Shown here one piece after another: positions 22,601 to 36,255 of a stretch of DNA of 64,000 nt (the first letter of the stretch is position 1; each line of letters begins with the position of its first letter). The stretch lies in NCBI GenBank assembly GCA_009193035.1, contig SWDT01000008.1:62001-126000 (forward strand). The letters are read 5' to 3'. The notes beneath the pieces were generated by a model. It did no database searches, was not told the DNA's origin, and saw only the letters and a list, made by a program, of their open reading frames with translations. The translations under genes were made by a program, and so were the position numbers. The DNA comes from Halicephalobus mephisto. Its lineage: Eukaryota > Nematoda > Chromadorea > Rhabditida > Panagrolaimidae.

Positions 22601-25600
22601 TTCATATCCGGGGTGATGGAAACGTCACTCGGCTCCGGAGACAACATCGAATTCGACATCACAGCCGGAACTACTTGATTTTCTTTTTTGTAAAATTTAT
22701 TATTAGGATCAGGAGTAGGGGGTTTCCGGGGTTCAGGGGTCTTCTGTCTCCGGACCGGGGGGCTTTTCTGTCGAAAAGAGGACTTCCGACGGGACAGAGG
22801 AGAACTTTCAGGAGATATAGCTGCAAAATTTTAATTACATAAAAAAAATTAAAAAATTAAAATTAAATAAAAAAATTTAAATTAATAATGTTTAAAAATA
22901 TAAATTTCTTGATTATAAATTTTTCAATTTTGAAATTAAAATTTAATTGAAAATTTCGAAATTCTAATTTGATTCAGAATATTTCCGAAATCCACCAAAA
23001 GTACAAGTTCAAAATTCGTCCGAAATCGGTCCCGAATTGCTTCAAATTATTTATCATCGATTAGAAAAATTTCAGAGTAAATTAAAAATATATTTTATAT
23101 CTGTTTAAGTATGGTTTAGAATGGATTAAAAATTAACTTAATATCATGTAGAAAAAGATTTAAAAATTATAAATAGATTTAGATAAGATTTGGAATTTTT
23201 AATATCATGTAGAAAAAGATTTAAGAATTATAAATATATTTAGATAAAATTCGGAACTTGTTTAATATTGTAAAAAATAGAATTTAAAAATCTCAGAATA
23301 AGTTTAGATAAAATTTGGAACTTGTTTAATATTGTAAAACATAGAATTTAAAAATCTTAGAATATGTTCAAATGATTCAAAATTAAATTAATATTATGTC
23401 CACTATTATTGAGAACTTCGAAATATGTTCGAATGATTTGGGATTAATTTAATATCATGTAGAAGAAGATTTAAAAATTCAAAATATGTTTAAATAAAAT
23501 TTGGAACTGATTTAGTATTTTGTAGAATGTTATTTAAGAATTAAAAATATATTTAGATATGATTTGGAATTGTTTAATATTGTACAAAATAGTGTTTAAA
23601 AATTTTAGAATAAGTTAGATAAAATTTGGAATTGTTTAATATCGTGCAAAATAAGATTTAAATATTTTAGAATATGTTCAGATAAGATTTAGAATTATTT
23701 AATATCTTGCAAAATAGTGTTTGAAAATTTTAGAATATATTTAGATAAGATTTAGAATTAATTTAGTATTTTGTAAAGTAGAATTTAAAAATCTTAGAAT
23801 AAGTTTAGATAAAATTTGGAACTGATTTAGTATTTTGTAGAATGTTATTTAAGAATTAAAAATATATTTAGATATGATTTGGAACTTGTTTGAAAACAAT
23901 TAAAATACGATTTAAAAATTTGAAATCCAGAAGATTTGTAAAACTCACGGATTCTCTCGAACAACTTCCTGGGACGTCCTCGGTCTTCGTCGTCGTCCCT
24001 TCTTCTGCCTCTGGAGCTGTGCCTGAGGGGTCTGGATGAAGTCGGCTCGGGGTCGTTAGGGACGTCTTCGAGGAACTTTGGATCGATTTTCTGGAGGTAA
24101 GTTTGTCTCAAAGTTCTCAATTCATCCGTCAACTCCTGAGCATAATCGAAATCTTCTTCTACAATAGCTTGGGATTTTTTTCCGTCGAGTTCCTGGAGAT
24201 GAGCCAGAGCCATCTGGAGCTGGATTCTGGCATATTGGGCTTTTTTAGCTTGTCCGAAATTTTCTTCTTTTACAAATTTTGTTTTTTGTTTATCCACAGC
24301 TCGGAGCATATCCTGGATTTCCCCGACGTAATCGTTGTCTTTGGGTCCGTTGACGAAATTCGGCGATTTTTTATGAGGATTTATGAAATCCACTTCTTTC
24401 TTCATCGCTTCGAGACCCAGCCGGTCCAATTCGGCCTCGATGTCGTCGTCGTCTTCTACCGTATCCAATTTCCTCCCGAGAATCGTCAAATTCACCAAAC
24501 CGACCTGATTCCTGGGATTCAGTTCCGGATTCGGAAAATTTCGAGCGACTTCTAACTTCAGAAAAGTCGCCGGAGATTCGACGAAAATTGTTTTTAATTC
24601 GTGTTTTCCAGAATCCGATTTTCGTTCTTTGAAAATCACTTCTCTGAAAATTATTAAAATTTATTTTCCACATTATTAAAAAATTTCGAAAATAAATATT
24701 TTTACAAAATTTTGGAAATTTTTAAATTTATGGAATTTTGAAAAATCCTAAAAATTTCTACAGAATCTTGAAAGATTTTAGAAATTTTCAGTGAATTCTG
24801 GAGAAATTTGAAGTCTTCTATGAAGTTTTCTATGATTGGAAAGGTTTCGTTAAATTCTATAAAATTAAGAAAATTCTGAAGTTTCTAAAAGATTCTGGAG
24901 GATTTTCAAAACTTAGAAACTTTCCATAAGATTCTAGAAATTTCTACAGAATGAGAAAAATTCAGAAGTTTCTAGGAGATTCTGGAAGATTCTAGAAATT
25001 TCTATAAAATTAAGAAAATTATGAAACTCCTACAATATTCCAGAAGATTCTAGAATCTTCTATAAAACTAAGAAAATTCCGAAATTCTTACAAGATTCTG
25101 AACGATTCGAGAAACTTTTATAAAATTAAGAAAATTCCGAAATTCCTACAATATTCCAGAAGATTCTAGAAACTTCTATAAAACTAAGAAAATTTCAAAA
25201 ATTTCTACGAGATTCTGAACGATTCTAGAAAATTTTATAAAACTAAGAAAATTCCGAAATTCCTACAATATTCCAGAAAATTCTAAAAAATTAAAAATAA
25301 ATCCCTCACGAAATTGTTCGAATAAGAATTTCCAGAAATTTTTTAAATCTTTGAAGATTTTAATTTTGAAAAAATAAAATTAAAACCAACCCCAGTCGAT
25401 GAAAATGAACATTTTCTGGACGAGTCCCCGGCGGATCTTTCGAAGCCAAAACTTCCATTCTACTGGCTAAATTAAGATTACCGTATTATTTTAGAAAATT
25501 CAAAAATTAGAAATTTTAAAAATTTTAGAAAATTTCGAAAATTAGAAAATTTCGAAAATTAGAAAAATTAGAAAATTAGAAATTTTAGAAAATCAGAAAA

Positions 25601-26048
25601 TTTAGAAAATTTCGAAAATCAGAAAATTTAGAAAATTAGAAAATTTAGAAAATTAAAAGTTTTAGAAAATTTTAGAAAATTTCGAAAATTGAGGAATTTT
25701 GAATTTGAAAGATTTTTTAAAAAGTAGGGAATTGAAAAATTTTTAAATTTAAGAAATTAAAAATTTACAGATAAAATATCGATGACATAAAACTTGGATT
25801 TTGTCGACGAAGGACTTTCCTGGAAGTCTGGCGATAATCACCTGAGGAAACGAGCAATTTCTGCAAAATTACAATTACAGTAATCCGTAACTACGGACTT
25901 ACGGTTTGGAGACCCATTCTTGGTCCACCAAGGATCCAGAAGACCGATTCTGAATACCGTCGTTCAAAAAAACAACTTGAAAATTCAGCGGAATCGATCT
26001 TTCATTATTTACGACAGCTTCGTGTCCCCTACCGTAGTCACGATCCAT
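19669..26048 (-). CDS. CEP104 orthologue, ciliary tip/centrosomal protein
   Basis: Nine exons, 26048-25903, 25860-25769, 25466-25391, 24643-23949, 22820-22153, 21671-21259, 21194-21018, 20611-20364 and 19799-19669, give 881 residues in one frame. Order of domains: N-terminal jelly-roll (residues 1 to about 150, with [26 protein letters not shown] and [13 protein letters not shown]); helical coiled coil with tandem [11 protein letters not shown] and [16 protein letters not shown] repeats; a low-complexity Arg/Ser/Pro linker; a TOG domain over exons 5-6; another Arg/Ser-rich linker; and C-terminal zinc fingers starting [10 protein letters not shown], then [20 protein letters not shown] and [20 protein letters not shown]. 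This layout is specific to CEP104, which acts at ciliary tips and microtubule plus ends. In a nematode it should act in sensory neuron cilia. Introns are loaded with satellites. The exact first Met is uncertain because upstream sequence gives no better start. Confidence 0.9.
19960..20265. repeat. Intronic tandem repeat, ~65-base unit, five copies
   Basis: In the last intron of the CEP104 gene. Units share GTTGCTCGCATGYTGCAGAT and AAGATGTCRATWGATTTACC. They are well conserved compared with neighbouring satellites. Confidence 0.85.
20625..20730. repeat. 28-base tandem repeat, four copies
   Basis: AATCAAAAATATTTTACATT followed by ATTACTAA, four almost perfect copies just inside a CEP104 intron. 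Confidence 0.85.
21755..22080. repeat. Intronic degenerate repeat
   Basis: CEP104 intron 5. Units of about 80-90 bases contain AAATTTCTATAAAATTTTRG and AATATTCYAGAAATTTCAAA. Confidence 0.6.
23090..23900. repeat. Intronic satellite, ~60-base unit, about 13 copies
   Basis: CEP104 intron 4. Units share AGAATATGTTTAGATAAAAT, TTGGAACTTGTTTAATATTG and TAAAATAGAATTTAAAAATC variants. Confidence 0.8.
24700..25300. repeat. Intronic satellite, ~60-base unit, about nine copies
   Basis: CEP104 intron 3. Units share AAGAAAATTCCGAAATTCCT, ACAATATTCCAGAAGATTCT and AGAAACTTCTATAAAACT. Confidence 0.75.
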
Positions 26049-26229
26049 TTCAGAAGAAACAAGTTTTTTGAAGATCAACTTTACTTTTTTAAGAATTTCA
26101 ACGAAAAACGAGTTTTTAGGATTCCCAGAGCGACCGTTGCTAAGATTCCCCACTTTCGAAAAGTCCAAAAAAGTTTAAATTTTCGGAATTACCGAGGGAT
26201 CGAACAATAATATAGTAATTTTTAATTTA

Positions 26230-26890
26230 TTATGTTCAAAAAACTAAAAATAAATTTTTAATTTATTATGTTGTTTAAAAAATTAAAAATAAATTTTTTT
26301 ACGAAATGGTCCCGACACGAATCTTCGAAAATTTAGATTTTTTAATTTTAAATATTTAATTTAACTTTTGCTGTATTTTAAAAAGTTATAAAATCTTTCA
26401 AAAACATTTAATATTAATATTATTGTAAAAATGAATTTTTTTACGAAATGGTCCTGACACGAATCTTCAAAAATTTCTAAAAACAGAATTTTTAATTTTA
26501 AATATTTTCAGAAATTTCTCCAAATTCTAAAAGATCTCAGAAGCTTCAAAAAGATGTTAAAATATTACTGGAAAATTAAAAATGAATATTTTTACAAAAT
26601 GGTCCTGACACGAATCTTCAAAAATTTCTAAAAACAGAATTTTTAATTTTAAATATTTAATTTAACTTTTGCTGTATTTTAGAAAGTTATAAAATCTTTC
26701 AAAAACATTTAATATTAATATTATTATAAAAATAAATTTTTTTAGAAAATGGTCCCGACACGAATTTTCAAAAACTCAGAATTTTTAATTTCAGATGTTT
26801 CATTTTGTTTTTTATTGTATTTCAGAAAGTTGAAAAATCTTTCAAGAAATTCTAAAATTATTTTGATATAATAAAAACTTTGAAAATTAA
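26230..26890. repeat. Tandem repeat upstream of CEP104, ~140-160-base unit, four copies
   Basis: Each unit has AAAATGGTCCYGACACGAAT or ACGAAATGGTCCCGACACGA followed by TTTTTAATTTTAAATATTTA. Cores lie at about 26300, 26445, 26600 and 26747. The core is the reverse complement of the motif seen in 8720-9165. Confidence 0.75.
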
Positions 26891-27025
26891 AACGAATTCC
26901 CGCGACGAAAAGTTCCAGCCAGTCTTTCCTGAAAGAAGAACTTTCCAAGGTTCCTCGTTGGCATTTCTCCAATTGCAGTTTTGGTTTTTCTTCGATGAAA
27001 TTTTTTCTTTATTGATTCTTCCACA

Positions 27026-28383
<1,358 letters not shown>

Positions 28384-28621
28384 TATTGATAAAGAATATC
28401 TAATTTATTTTTGTTTTGTCATAATGCGTTGGAAACGCTTTGATATCTTCATTGTATAAGTACTGTGATTTTTGGAAAGTAAAATTTGATAATTTTCAAA
28501 ATGGACTTTTTTTTGCATTTCTTTTACCTGAGTTCTAAAGTTTCGTGTCGAGAGAATTTCGTAGTATTTTTATTATGATTTTATTTTTTGAAAATTGATA
28601 TATGAATTTTCAGATCTCGAA

Positions 28622-29729
28622 ATGTCCAATGAAAAGAAAACTTTTGGATTAGTTATTAAGAACAAAGAAAAACCGCCAGAAAAACTTCCTGCAACTTCGG
28701 TATTTGGAGATGACGAAGAAGAAGTAGAAATTTCTCAAGAAAAAGATGCCGGAAAAAAATTTCAAATGCTATATGGATCAAACAAAAGCCGAGATCAAAG
28801 AGCAGTTGCAGAAGCCCTGGCGGACGATCCAGATGTGTATGAATATGATTCTGTATATGATGAAATAGAAAAACAAAGAAATGCAAAAACTGAAGCTCAA
28901 ATAGAAGCGGATAAAGATAAAAAACCAAAATACGCTCATAAAATAGTAGAATCAGCAAAACGAAGAGAAATGGAACTGCTGATGGTGAAGGAAAGACAAC
29001 AACAGAAAGAACGAGAAGCAGAAGGGGATGAATTCAAGGACAAGGAAGTGTTTGTTACAGGTGCTTATAAAAAACAAATAGAAGAACGGGAAAAAATTAG
29101 AAAAGAACTTGAAGAAAGCGATAGAATTGATGGTAGATTGAAAGTTGAAGATCAACATATGTGGCAAGCTAATTTTAATAGAGGATTACTGGATAAGTTA
29201 TCACGACCTGGTGTTACGGTAGTTAAAAAGGATGAATCTAAAGAAAAAAAGAAATCAATATATTCGGATGATGAGGAAATAGAACCTGAAGTAATTCCAA
29301 AAAAGCAATTTGAAGAATTAAAACCAGGATTAAATTTAGTAAGTTATTTTTAATATTTTTAAAATACTTAAAATTTGAAATTATTTTAAATATTTTTGAA
29401 TTATTTTAATATTTCTCGAGTTATTTTAATATTTTTAGCCTACTAAGACGAAAAAAGAAACAGAAAATAAATCAGAAGCAAAACGACACAGACACGATTC
29501 TGATAGAAGACACAGAAGTAGTAGACATGATAGAAGGAGTCCAGAACGTAAGGGAGAAAAAAGAAAAGAAGAAAAACCTAAAGATGAAAAAACTATCTTG
29601 AAAGAAAGATTGAAGAAAGTCAAGGAGATCCTGAAGCAGAGAAATGATGATTCTGCTGTGTTTATGGCTAGACAACGGTATCTTCAACGAAAAGCTAATG
29701 GTTTGATTGCTCCACCAACTTTGGCTTGA
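28622..29729 (+). CDS. ccdc-55: Nuclear speckle splicing regulatory protein 1 homologue (CCDC55)
   Basis: Two exons, 28622-29338 and 29439-29729, give 335 residues. A TTTTCAG acceptor ends at 28613, nine bases before the ATG, consistent with trans-splicing. The conserved family domain (DUF2040) is seen: SVFGDDEEE near residue 30, ADDPDVYEYDSVYDEI, KYAHKIVESAKRREMEL, a long K/E coiled coil with DEFKDKEVFVTGAYKKQIEE, and WQANFNRGLLDKLSRPG. The second exon is rich in K/R/H/D/S repeats (RHDSDRRHRSSRHDRRS) as expected for a speckle protein, then ARQRYLQRK. Nuclear, linked to alternative splicing; in C. elegans ccdc-55 is needed for larval development. From memory, rnf-121 and ccdc-55 also neighbour each other in C. 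elegans. Convergent with the DDX55 gene, with 45 bases between stops. Confidence 0.92.
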
Positions 29730-29730
29730 T

Positions 29731-29743
29731 TTTATTCAATAAA
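29731..29743. terminator. Back-to-back polyadenylation signals for both strands
   Basis: TTTATTCAATAAA reads AATAAA on + (29738-29743) for the ccdc-55 gene and AATAAA on - (29736-29731) for the DDX55 gene, with one base between them. Confidence 0.6.
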
Positions 29744-29774
29744 ATATCAAAATCAACAATTATTAATAACAAAA

Positions 29775-31966
29775 CTAAATCTCATCCATAGCATCGTCAA
29801 GTTGCTCTTTGCTGATTTTCCCTTTTTTGAATTTCTTCAAAAGACGTTGACCGGTTTGAAGTTCTTCCCATTCGTCCATTTTCTTCTTTCGTTTTGGAAC
29901 CTTGACTTCTTCAGATTGAGGCTTACTGTCTTCCACTTTATCCTTCTTAGTACGATTTCGTTTAGATTCAAACAACGACATCTTCTTTTCCTTCGTGAGT
30001 TTCTGACGAGGCATCTTTAACTTCTTTTGTCGTTCGATTTCTTTGTTTTTGTCCTTGTACGGGATGTCCTTAGTGTCAACGTTCGGATTATGGAAAGTAG
30101 TCACATCACATTTCCTTGTTTCATTACACTTTGGGATCTTCAAAAGACCATATGCATTAGCTAATCCTCCAATATCTTGATCCCATAGTTTGGCAACGAT
30201 TTGTGAATCATGGCTTAAGTAAGCATTCAACATAGCAACGAAAGCGACAGATCCGAGTTCTAGGAATTCTCGTTCTGTAGATGCTTGTTTGATTATCTTC
30301 TTGCGGATTTTTTCAGCTCCTTCATTTGTCAATCTTTTCACAATTGAGTTTTCCTTGAGTTCTATTTTTTCGTGTTTAGACAGGAATTCTGGATAAGCTT
30401 CTTCTTGTTTAGTAAATATAGCAAGGGATTCTCCAGATTCACCATTGCGACCAGCACGGCCAATTCGATGAATGAACCAACTAGTGTGTTTCGGAATGTC
30501 AAATTGAACAATTGCATCGACGTGCTCAAGATCGAGACCACGTCCAGCGATATCCGTAGCAAGAAGGACAACATTCTTACTTTTGTTGAACTTCTTTATC
30601 TAAAAATAATATTACTGTAAAAATAATGGATTTTGCTGCAAATTATCTCGACGTAAATTTCTAGAAGTTTTTAAAAACCAAGATAGTCTACGTAGTAAAT
30701 TTGGTTCCCATGATAGTGATTAATTTTCAGAAACATGTTCAATTTTAAGAGTTGGAAACTTCTAAGCTGGGATATAAATCTGTCTACTTTTGAGGACTAA
30801 TGGTTAGATATGGAATTAGTGATATATATTAAGAACACTACAATACTTAAACAGTGCATCGAAAACGGGTTTTGAAAAATAAAAATTTATAAAACTTACC
30901 ACATTTTCGCGATTGAACTTCCTTCCGTGTAAGCTGATGATCTCACGACTGCCACTGAATAATAGCTTCAGGACTTGGGAGAAATAAAGAACGCCGAATC
31001 TGGAGCTGAAGAAAACGAGGACTTTTTTATCCTTCATCTCCTGCAAGTACTTGAAGAGACAGAGCACCTTGTAACTCGGCTCCACAACGGCGTAAGTATT
31101 GATCAAAGTGGAAGGAGTAACGGTTTTCTTCTCATCTTCGACCTCGACTTTCTTGTCCACGACGGTGTTCGAGTCTCCAGTGACTTCCAGACGGACGGGG
31201 TTTCTAAGACCGAATTTCACGAGATCTTCGATTTCCTTGGCTTGGGTGGCGGAGAATAATCCAGTTCTTCTTTGTTTCGGAAGAACTCCCAGAATCTTCG
31301 TTGTGGAATCCTTGAAATCGGCGTTGATGAATCGATCAGCTTCGTCAATAACGAGCATTTCAAGGGATTTGAGCATTGTTTTGACTTCAGGATGAGCATC
31401 AATCATGTTTGAAAATCTCACGGGAGTTGTGATAACAACACAATTCTTTTGGATTTTCTTGTGTTCTTCTTTTTGGCCTTGGATAAGATAAACTAAATGA
31501 AGTCCGAGTTCGACAACCAGGGGTTTGATGATGGTGGAGACTTGTTTGACGAGTTCCTTACTCGGAACAAGGATTAATCCGGAAATCTTGGGCTTTTCGT
31601 CATTTTCCTCCGACTGAAATTGGTTGATTAAAGTAGATATAAAACTATTCATATATGAAACCTTGGATTTCGTAGTCAGAATCTGGAGCAAAGGCAAGAG
31701 ATAAGCCAAAGTTTTTCCAGATCCGGTTGGGGCTTGGACGATGCAGTCATAATTGTTCAGAAAGTACTTGATGGCGCATTTCTATAAAAATAGTTGTAAA
31801 TTTATACAAAATAAACAAACCAAACCTGGACAGGAGTGAAGGCAGAGAATCCCAAAGTTTCGTAAAAGAATTTCCGGATTTCTGGCAAAAGAATATCGGC
31901 AGTTTCATCTTCAGAAACGGTCTTCTTCGTCGGAGTAGGCTTAGAAGTAGTTTTAGACTTTCTCAT
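29775..31966 (-). CDS. DEAD-box RNA helicase, DDX55/Spb4 family
   Basis: Four exons, 31966-31826, 31781-31662, 31613-30900 and 30599-29775, give 599 residues, the size of human DDX55. Seen in order: Q-motif end TPVQ, Walker A APTGSGKT, ILVPSKELVKQ, ITTPVRF (motif Ib), VIDEADRF (motif II), FSATQ (motif III), VLVFFSSRFGVLYF, ATDIAGRGLD (motif V), HRIGRAGR (motif VI). The C-terminal extension YLSHDSQIVAKLWDQDIGGLANAYGLLKIPK is typical of the Spb4/DDX55 branch, and the tail is Lys-rich. Spb4 drives early 60S ribosomal-subunit assembly in the nucleolus; that role is inferred here by orthology. The ATG at 31966 is preceded by a long pyrimidine tract on the coding strand. Confidence 0.93.
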
Positions 31967-34799
31967 GAGGAATCAGAAAAGAAAAAAAAGAAAAAAAAGT
32001 AAAATAAAATTAAAACTTTGAATTCGGAAAAAACGAACATCCGTATTTGCTGTCATTCACATTTCGCCAAATCCGCGAAGTTTTCAAATTTCTAATTAGC
32101 ACAAGGATAAAGTTAATTATAAAAATCTCACTGAAATTTGAAATTGCCGACTTCCTTTGCTACCATACTTCCGGTGTTTCATAACACCAATACCCTGAGG
32201 GTGTTAATTAAAATCCATCTATATTACTGGGTGAAAAATTTGTTTTTAAAATTTAAAAATTTTTGACGTCTTTGGTGTTTCTATTTTGAATGATTCAAAA
32301 TTGTTTCGAAAATAATCTCAAGAGAATAATGACGTCCAAGAGTTCTTGGTTTTTGTCTTTTCTGTCAAAATTCCGAAACGGGAAGTTTTTTGAAGCGTAG
32401 GTTATCGGATGACGCTGGTTTTGAATCCTGTCAGTGCCAGAAGCCCCTGTTTTTAATTTTTGGTCTCATTTTCGTGTGTATACTGTAAAACATAAACTAG
32501 CGGTGTTCTTTGATTAGAAAATTCCAATGGGAATTATTGTTAAAATTTGTCTTTGAAAAAAAACGTTTTTAGGGGAATAAACTTTAGTCGAAGTAGCTTT
32601 GAAAATTTTTACATTTTAAAATTCAGAAAATAGGTAAACAGAATCTATGTCATGTTTCTGTAGAATAGTTTTCTATGATGTGAAGGTTGAAGAAAAAGTA
32701 GGATTTTATTCACCGACGGAGGGAAATTTGAGGGATTAGTTTTGTTTCATTTTTGAAAGTTGTTAAATTTTAAATATAGTAATTTTACTAGTAATTATTA
32801 TTTGTCACTTGGCGGGAATTCTATGATAATTGTAGATACGTAATCGAAGTTTTGGTGAAATAAACGGAAAAATATAAAACTTGAATTCGATATATGAATG
32901 CTGAGAATTAGTAACGTTGGAATTTGATTTTTAATGCGTTCGTTTTTGATTTTAAATATAGTGATTTCAACAATCTTTGTTTTTAATTAGATTACAATTC
33001 CATGGTGATTACAGATATCTAAGTGGATTTTAAAAAAGTAATGGGAATTTTGTAAAAATTGGATTTTTTAAAGTAGAAACCACACATGTTTGAGAACAAC
33101 TTCCGAAGACTTTTTTCCGTCTTAAGTACAGTGATTTTAATAACTCTTTTTTATAGTTAGATCGGAATTCCAAGGCGATTATAGATATCTAAGTGGTTTT
33201 TAAAAAAGTAATGAGAGTTTTATGAAAATTGAGTTTTTCATATGTCAACGTTAGGTATTAGTTGCGTCTGAATTTTGATCCTGTTGTGTTCGTCATAAGT
33301 ACACCAATTTCCGCATTTTTTGTAATTAAGTGTAAATTAGGCGTTAATTACACCTGTCTAATTAGTTTTTCAAGAAAGGGTCGGAAATACGTCGAAATTC
33401 AATTTTTACATGTCAAGGATAAAGAAACATGTAAAAATTATATTTTTCGCTTTTATTACTCTCCACTTTAATTTCAGTAATTTTTGAGTTAGACGTAAAG
33501 TTTAAGCTCATTACAAATTTACAATTAATTTTTTGAAAAACGAGCTGAAGACACGTTAGAATTCAATTTTTCGGCGTCGAAAATTTATGGTTTTTTGAGA
33601 AACCAGAGTCCCCGAAAAAGCTTTTTGAATCATCTAGAATTCAGCGGAAATTGAAATCCAACATCTGAAACCGAAGATTGTGAAGGTTTTGGAAAATTCT
33701 GATATTTATTTTGAAACAATTTCGTTTCAAAAAATTTATTTTTAATTTCCGGATATATTAATGTTGAATTTTGAAGAACTTCCGGAATTTGGTGAGAGAT
33801 GTTAGAATTACTTTAAAGTATTATAAACGATTCTGAACTCTTCGTGAATCCTGTGGGAACTTCTGGAGCTTTCTGCAATCTCGTGGGAATCCGTGGAATC
33901 CCGTAGGAACTTCCGAAATTCATTATAAAGTTTCAAAACCTTCGAAAATTTCACCGAAGCTTCTGAAACGTAAATTTTTGGAACATTCCAGAATCCAACA
34001 AAACTTTTTACATCTGAAACTAAAGATTTCGACAATGTCAAAACTTTCTGAAAATGATTGTTAAAAAATTTCGCAATAATATTTATTTTTGTTTTTTAAT
34101 TTTGAAATTTCGAAATCAGTGTCTGAAGTCTCAAGTTTTGAGAAGTTCGAAAAAGTACTCGAGATTCGTGTTGAGGAAATTTCATAATAATGTTCATTTT
34201 TGATTTTCGAAATTTTGTGATTTCGAAATCAGTGTCTGAAACAAAGGATTCTGGAGGATTCTAAAGTATTTCCAAATTTCGTGTCGAGAGAATTCTGGTC
34301 GTTTTTAATTTTTAAAATAATATGATTTCTGATTCAACATTCGAAATTTGAATTTTGAAAAATTTTTAAATTTAATTTTAGAACAATTTAATTTTTTTTT
34401 GTTTTTATAATTAATATTTTTTGTAAAAAGTAGTTTTAAAAAATGGAACGCAGATTCAGATTAACCACTTCAAGAGGTTGAAGATGATTTATAACTGCTT
34501 TCGAGGACCCACTTGGATTAAAGTTTATTCCTTTGTTAAATTGTGTTTTTTGCCTCAGGGTTTTTTCAAAATAAACGTAACATTATTTTCGAAATAAATC
34601 TAAAAAATAAAAAACACTGTTTTTCTTTGAAATTTATTTATTATGTTCTATTTTTGCCCGAGTTTACCGTAATTGAAGTATTTCATAATTATTTTGTTTT
34701 CAAAATGATGAACTAAAAATATATCGTTGTATTTCAATGTTTTTTGACCTATAAATCTCGATAGTTATTTAATTCGTCATTTGTGCTTCATATTAGCAA

Positions 34800-35100
34800 A
34801 ACTGATGGTTAGAGTTCGAAGTTGATAAAATTTAAAATTGAAATTCGAAATTGATAAAATTTAAAATTGAAATTCGAAATTGACAAAATTTAAAATCGAA
34901 ATTCGAAGTTGATAAAATTTAAAATTGAAATTCGAAATTGATAGAATTTAAAATTGAAATTCGAAATTGACAAATTTAAAATCGAAATTCGAAATTGATA
35001 GAATTTAAAATTAAAATTCGAAGTTGACAAAATTTAAAATTAAAATTCGAAGTTGATAAAATTTAAAATCGAAATTTGAAATCAATGTTCATAGTTAAAA
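34800..35100. repeat. ~32-base tandem repeat, about nine copies
   Basis: Units of GAAATTCGAAATTGATAAAA followed by TTTAAAATT, well preserved; they merge into the fold-back element at 35100-35460. Confidence 0.8.
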
Positions 35101-35460
35101 TGTGATGTCAAAGTTGACGGTTAAACTTTGAGATCGAAATTCAAATTCAAAATTGACATTCAGAATTGAAAGTCAAAGTTTCAAATTAATGTTCATAGTT
35201 CGAGTTCGAAATTTGAACTTTTTATTCTAAGACATAACTTTCAGATCATGTTGTAATTTAAAAAATTCAGGTATCATAGTTATCAATTCAGATAAAATAT
35301 TTGAAATAGAAAAAATCTATGTTGTCTTGGTATAAAAAGTCCAGATTTTAATTTCGAACTTTGATTATGAATTTTAAACATCAATTTTGATTTCGAACTT
35401 TAACTTTCAACTTTGATTTCGAATTTTGATTTTCAACTTTGGTAATACAGAATACAGATT
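35100..35460. repeat. Fold-back element, copy 1
   Basis: Left arm with GTTCGAAATTTGAACTTTTT and ATTCTAAGACATAAC is matched in reverse complement by the right arm (AAAAAGTCCAGATTTTAATT, AACTTTGATTTC). Same family as 40013-40262. It looks like a hairpin-forming non-autonomous element. Confidence 0.55.
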
Positions 35461-35920
35461 TTCCAGAAAACTAATAACTCCCATCTAATTCCGACAATTT
35501 ATCACTCTAGATTTCCGTTCTTGAACTATGTAGAGGATTTTAAATAATTTTAAAATATAAAATTTTTAATAATTTTGGATGAATCTGAACAATTTTATAA
35601 AATCCTGAAAATTTCAAAAATCTTTTATAATTTAAAATAATTTTGAAATTTTTTCCGAAATTCTGAATGAATCTAAACGATTTTTAAAATCCTGAAAATT
35701 CCAAAACTAAAGTCTGAGAAAAATTATAATAATGTTTCTGAAACGATCGAAAATTAATTTCTTTCCTTTTTTGTCTAATTAATTATCAACATTATTATTT
35801 ATGAACATTTTGAATATTTAAATAGCTTGGAGGAAAAACAAGTTCCTCCAGGTGGACTTGATTAATTTTTACTTGCGAAAATTGAGATTCATTTTTTCAG
35901 TCTTGCTTATATTCTCAACA

Positions 35921-36255
35921 ATGATATCCAACATGAATAAAATCGTTTTTATCTCGTTGGCCGTGATCTTGGTCCTGTTTGTTTTTTCTGCGACAGCTTA
36001 TCCACGTAGATCAGGTAATTTTAAAATAATTTAAATTTAAATAAAAAATAAAAATAAAATAAATTTTTAATAATTTCAGATTTGTCGACATTTGAAGATC
36101 TCATTGAACTCGAGGACAATCTTCCATCTTATCTGTTCCATGGAGATTCCACAAATAAACGACAACTCAAAGGTTTTGCTGAAAAATCCGGCCCGAACAA
36201 CAACGCGATGAACATGATGAGGGCCTTGATTGCACTTCGTCGCTACAAACGTTGA
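35921..36255 (+). CDS. Small secreted peptide precursor (neuropeptide-like)
   Basis: Two exons, 35921-36014 and 36080-36255, give 89 residues. A TTTTTTCAG acceptor ends at 35900, 20 bases before the first ATG (a second in-frame ATG is at 35933). Residues 5-24 are a strong signal peptide core ending in SATA. The propeptide is acidic (TFEDLIELEDNLPSYLF), then a dibasic site NKR (57-59) is followed by a 30-residue Gln-started segment: QLKGFAEKSGPNNNAMNMMR and ALIALRRYKR, ending in basic residues just before the stop. This is the architecture of a secreted bioactive peptide: signal, acidic spacer, dibasic site, C-terminal peptide. I do not recognise the mature sequence and give no receptor. A polyadenylation signal is near 36354. 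It could instead be a short secreted effector or antimicrobial peptide. Confidence 0.7.

Larger units (their letters stand above)
31967..35920. other. Long gene-poor spacer with diverged tandem repeats
   Basis: No exon could be supported. At about 32740-33560 a roughly 150-170-base unit recurs four to five times (GTGATTTTAATAAC, GGCGATTATAGATATCTAAG, TGGTTTTTAAAAAAGTAATG) in diverged form. At 33650-34340 there are short imperfect repeats with TCTGGAGCTTTCTG and GTGTCGAGAGAATTCTG variants. The last 400 bases before 35921 are probably the promoter of the peptide gene. Confidence 0.5.

Noticed and set aside
34800..35100. Regular ~32-base repeats considered as a CRISPR-like array
   Set aside because: Units are contiguous with no spacers, and the genome is a spliced eukaryote.
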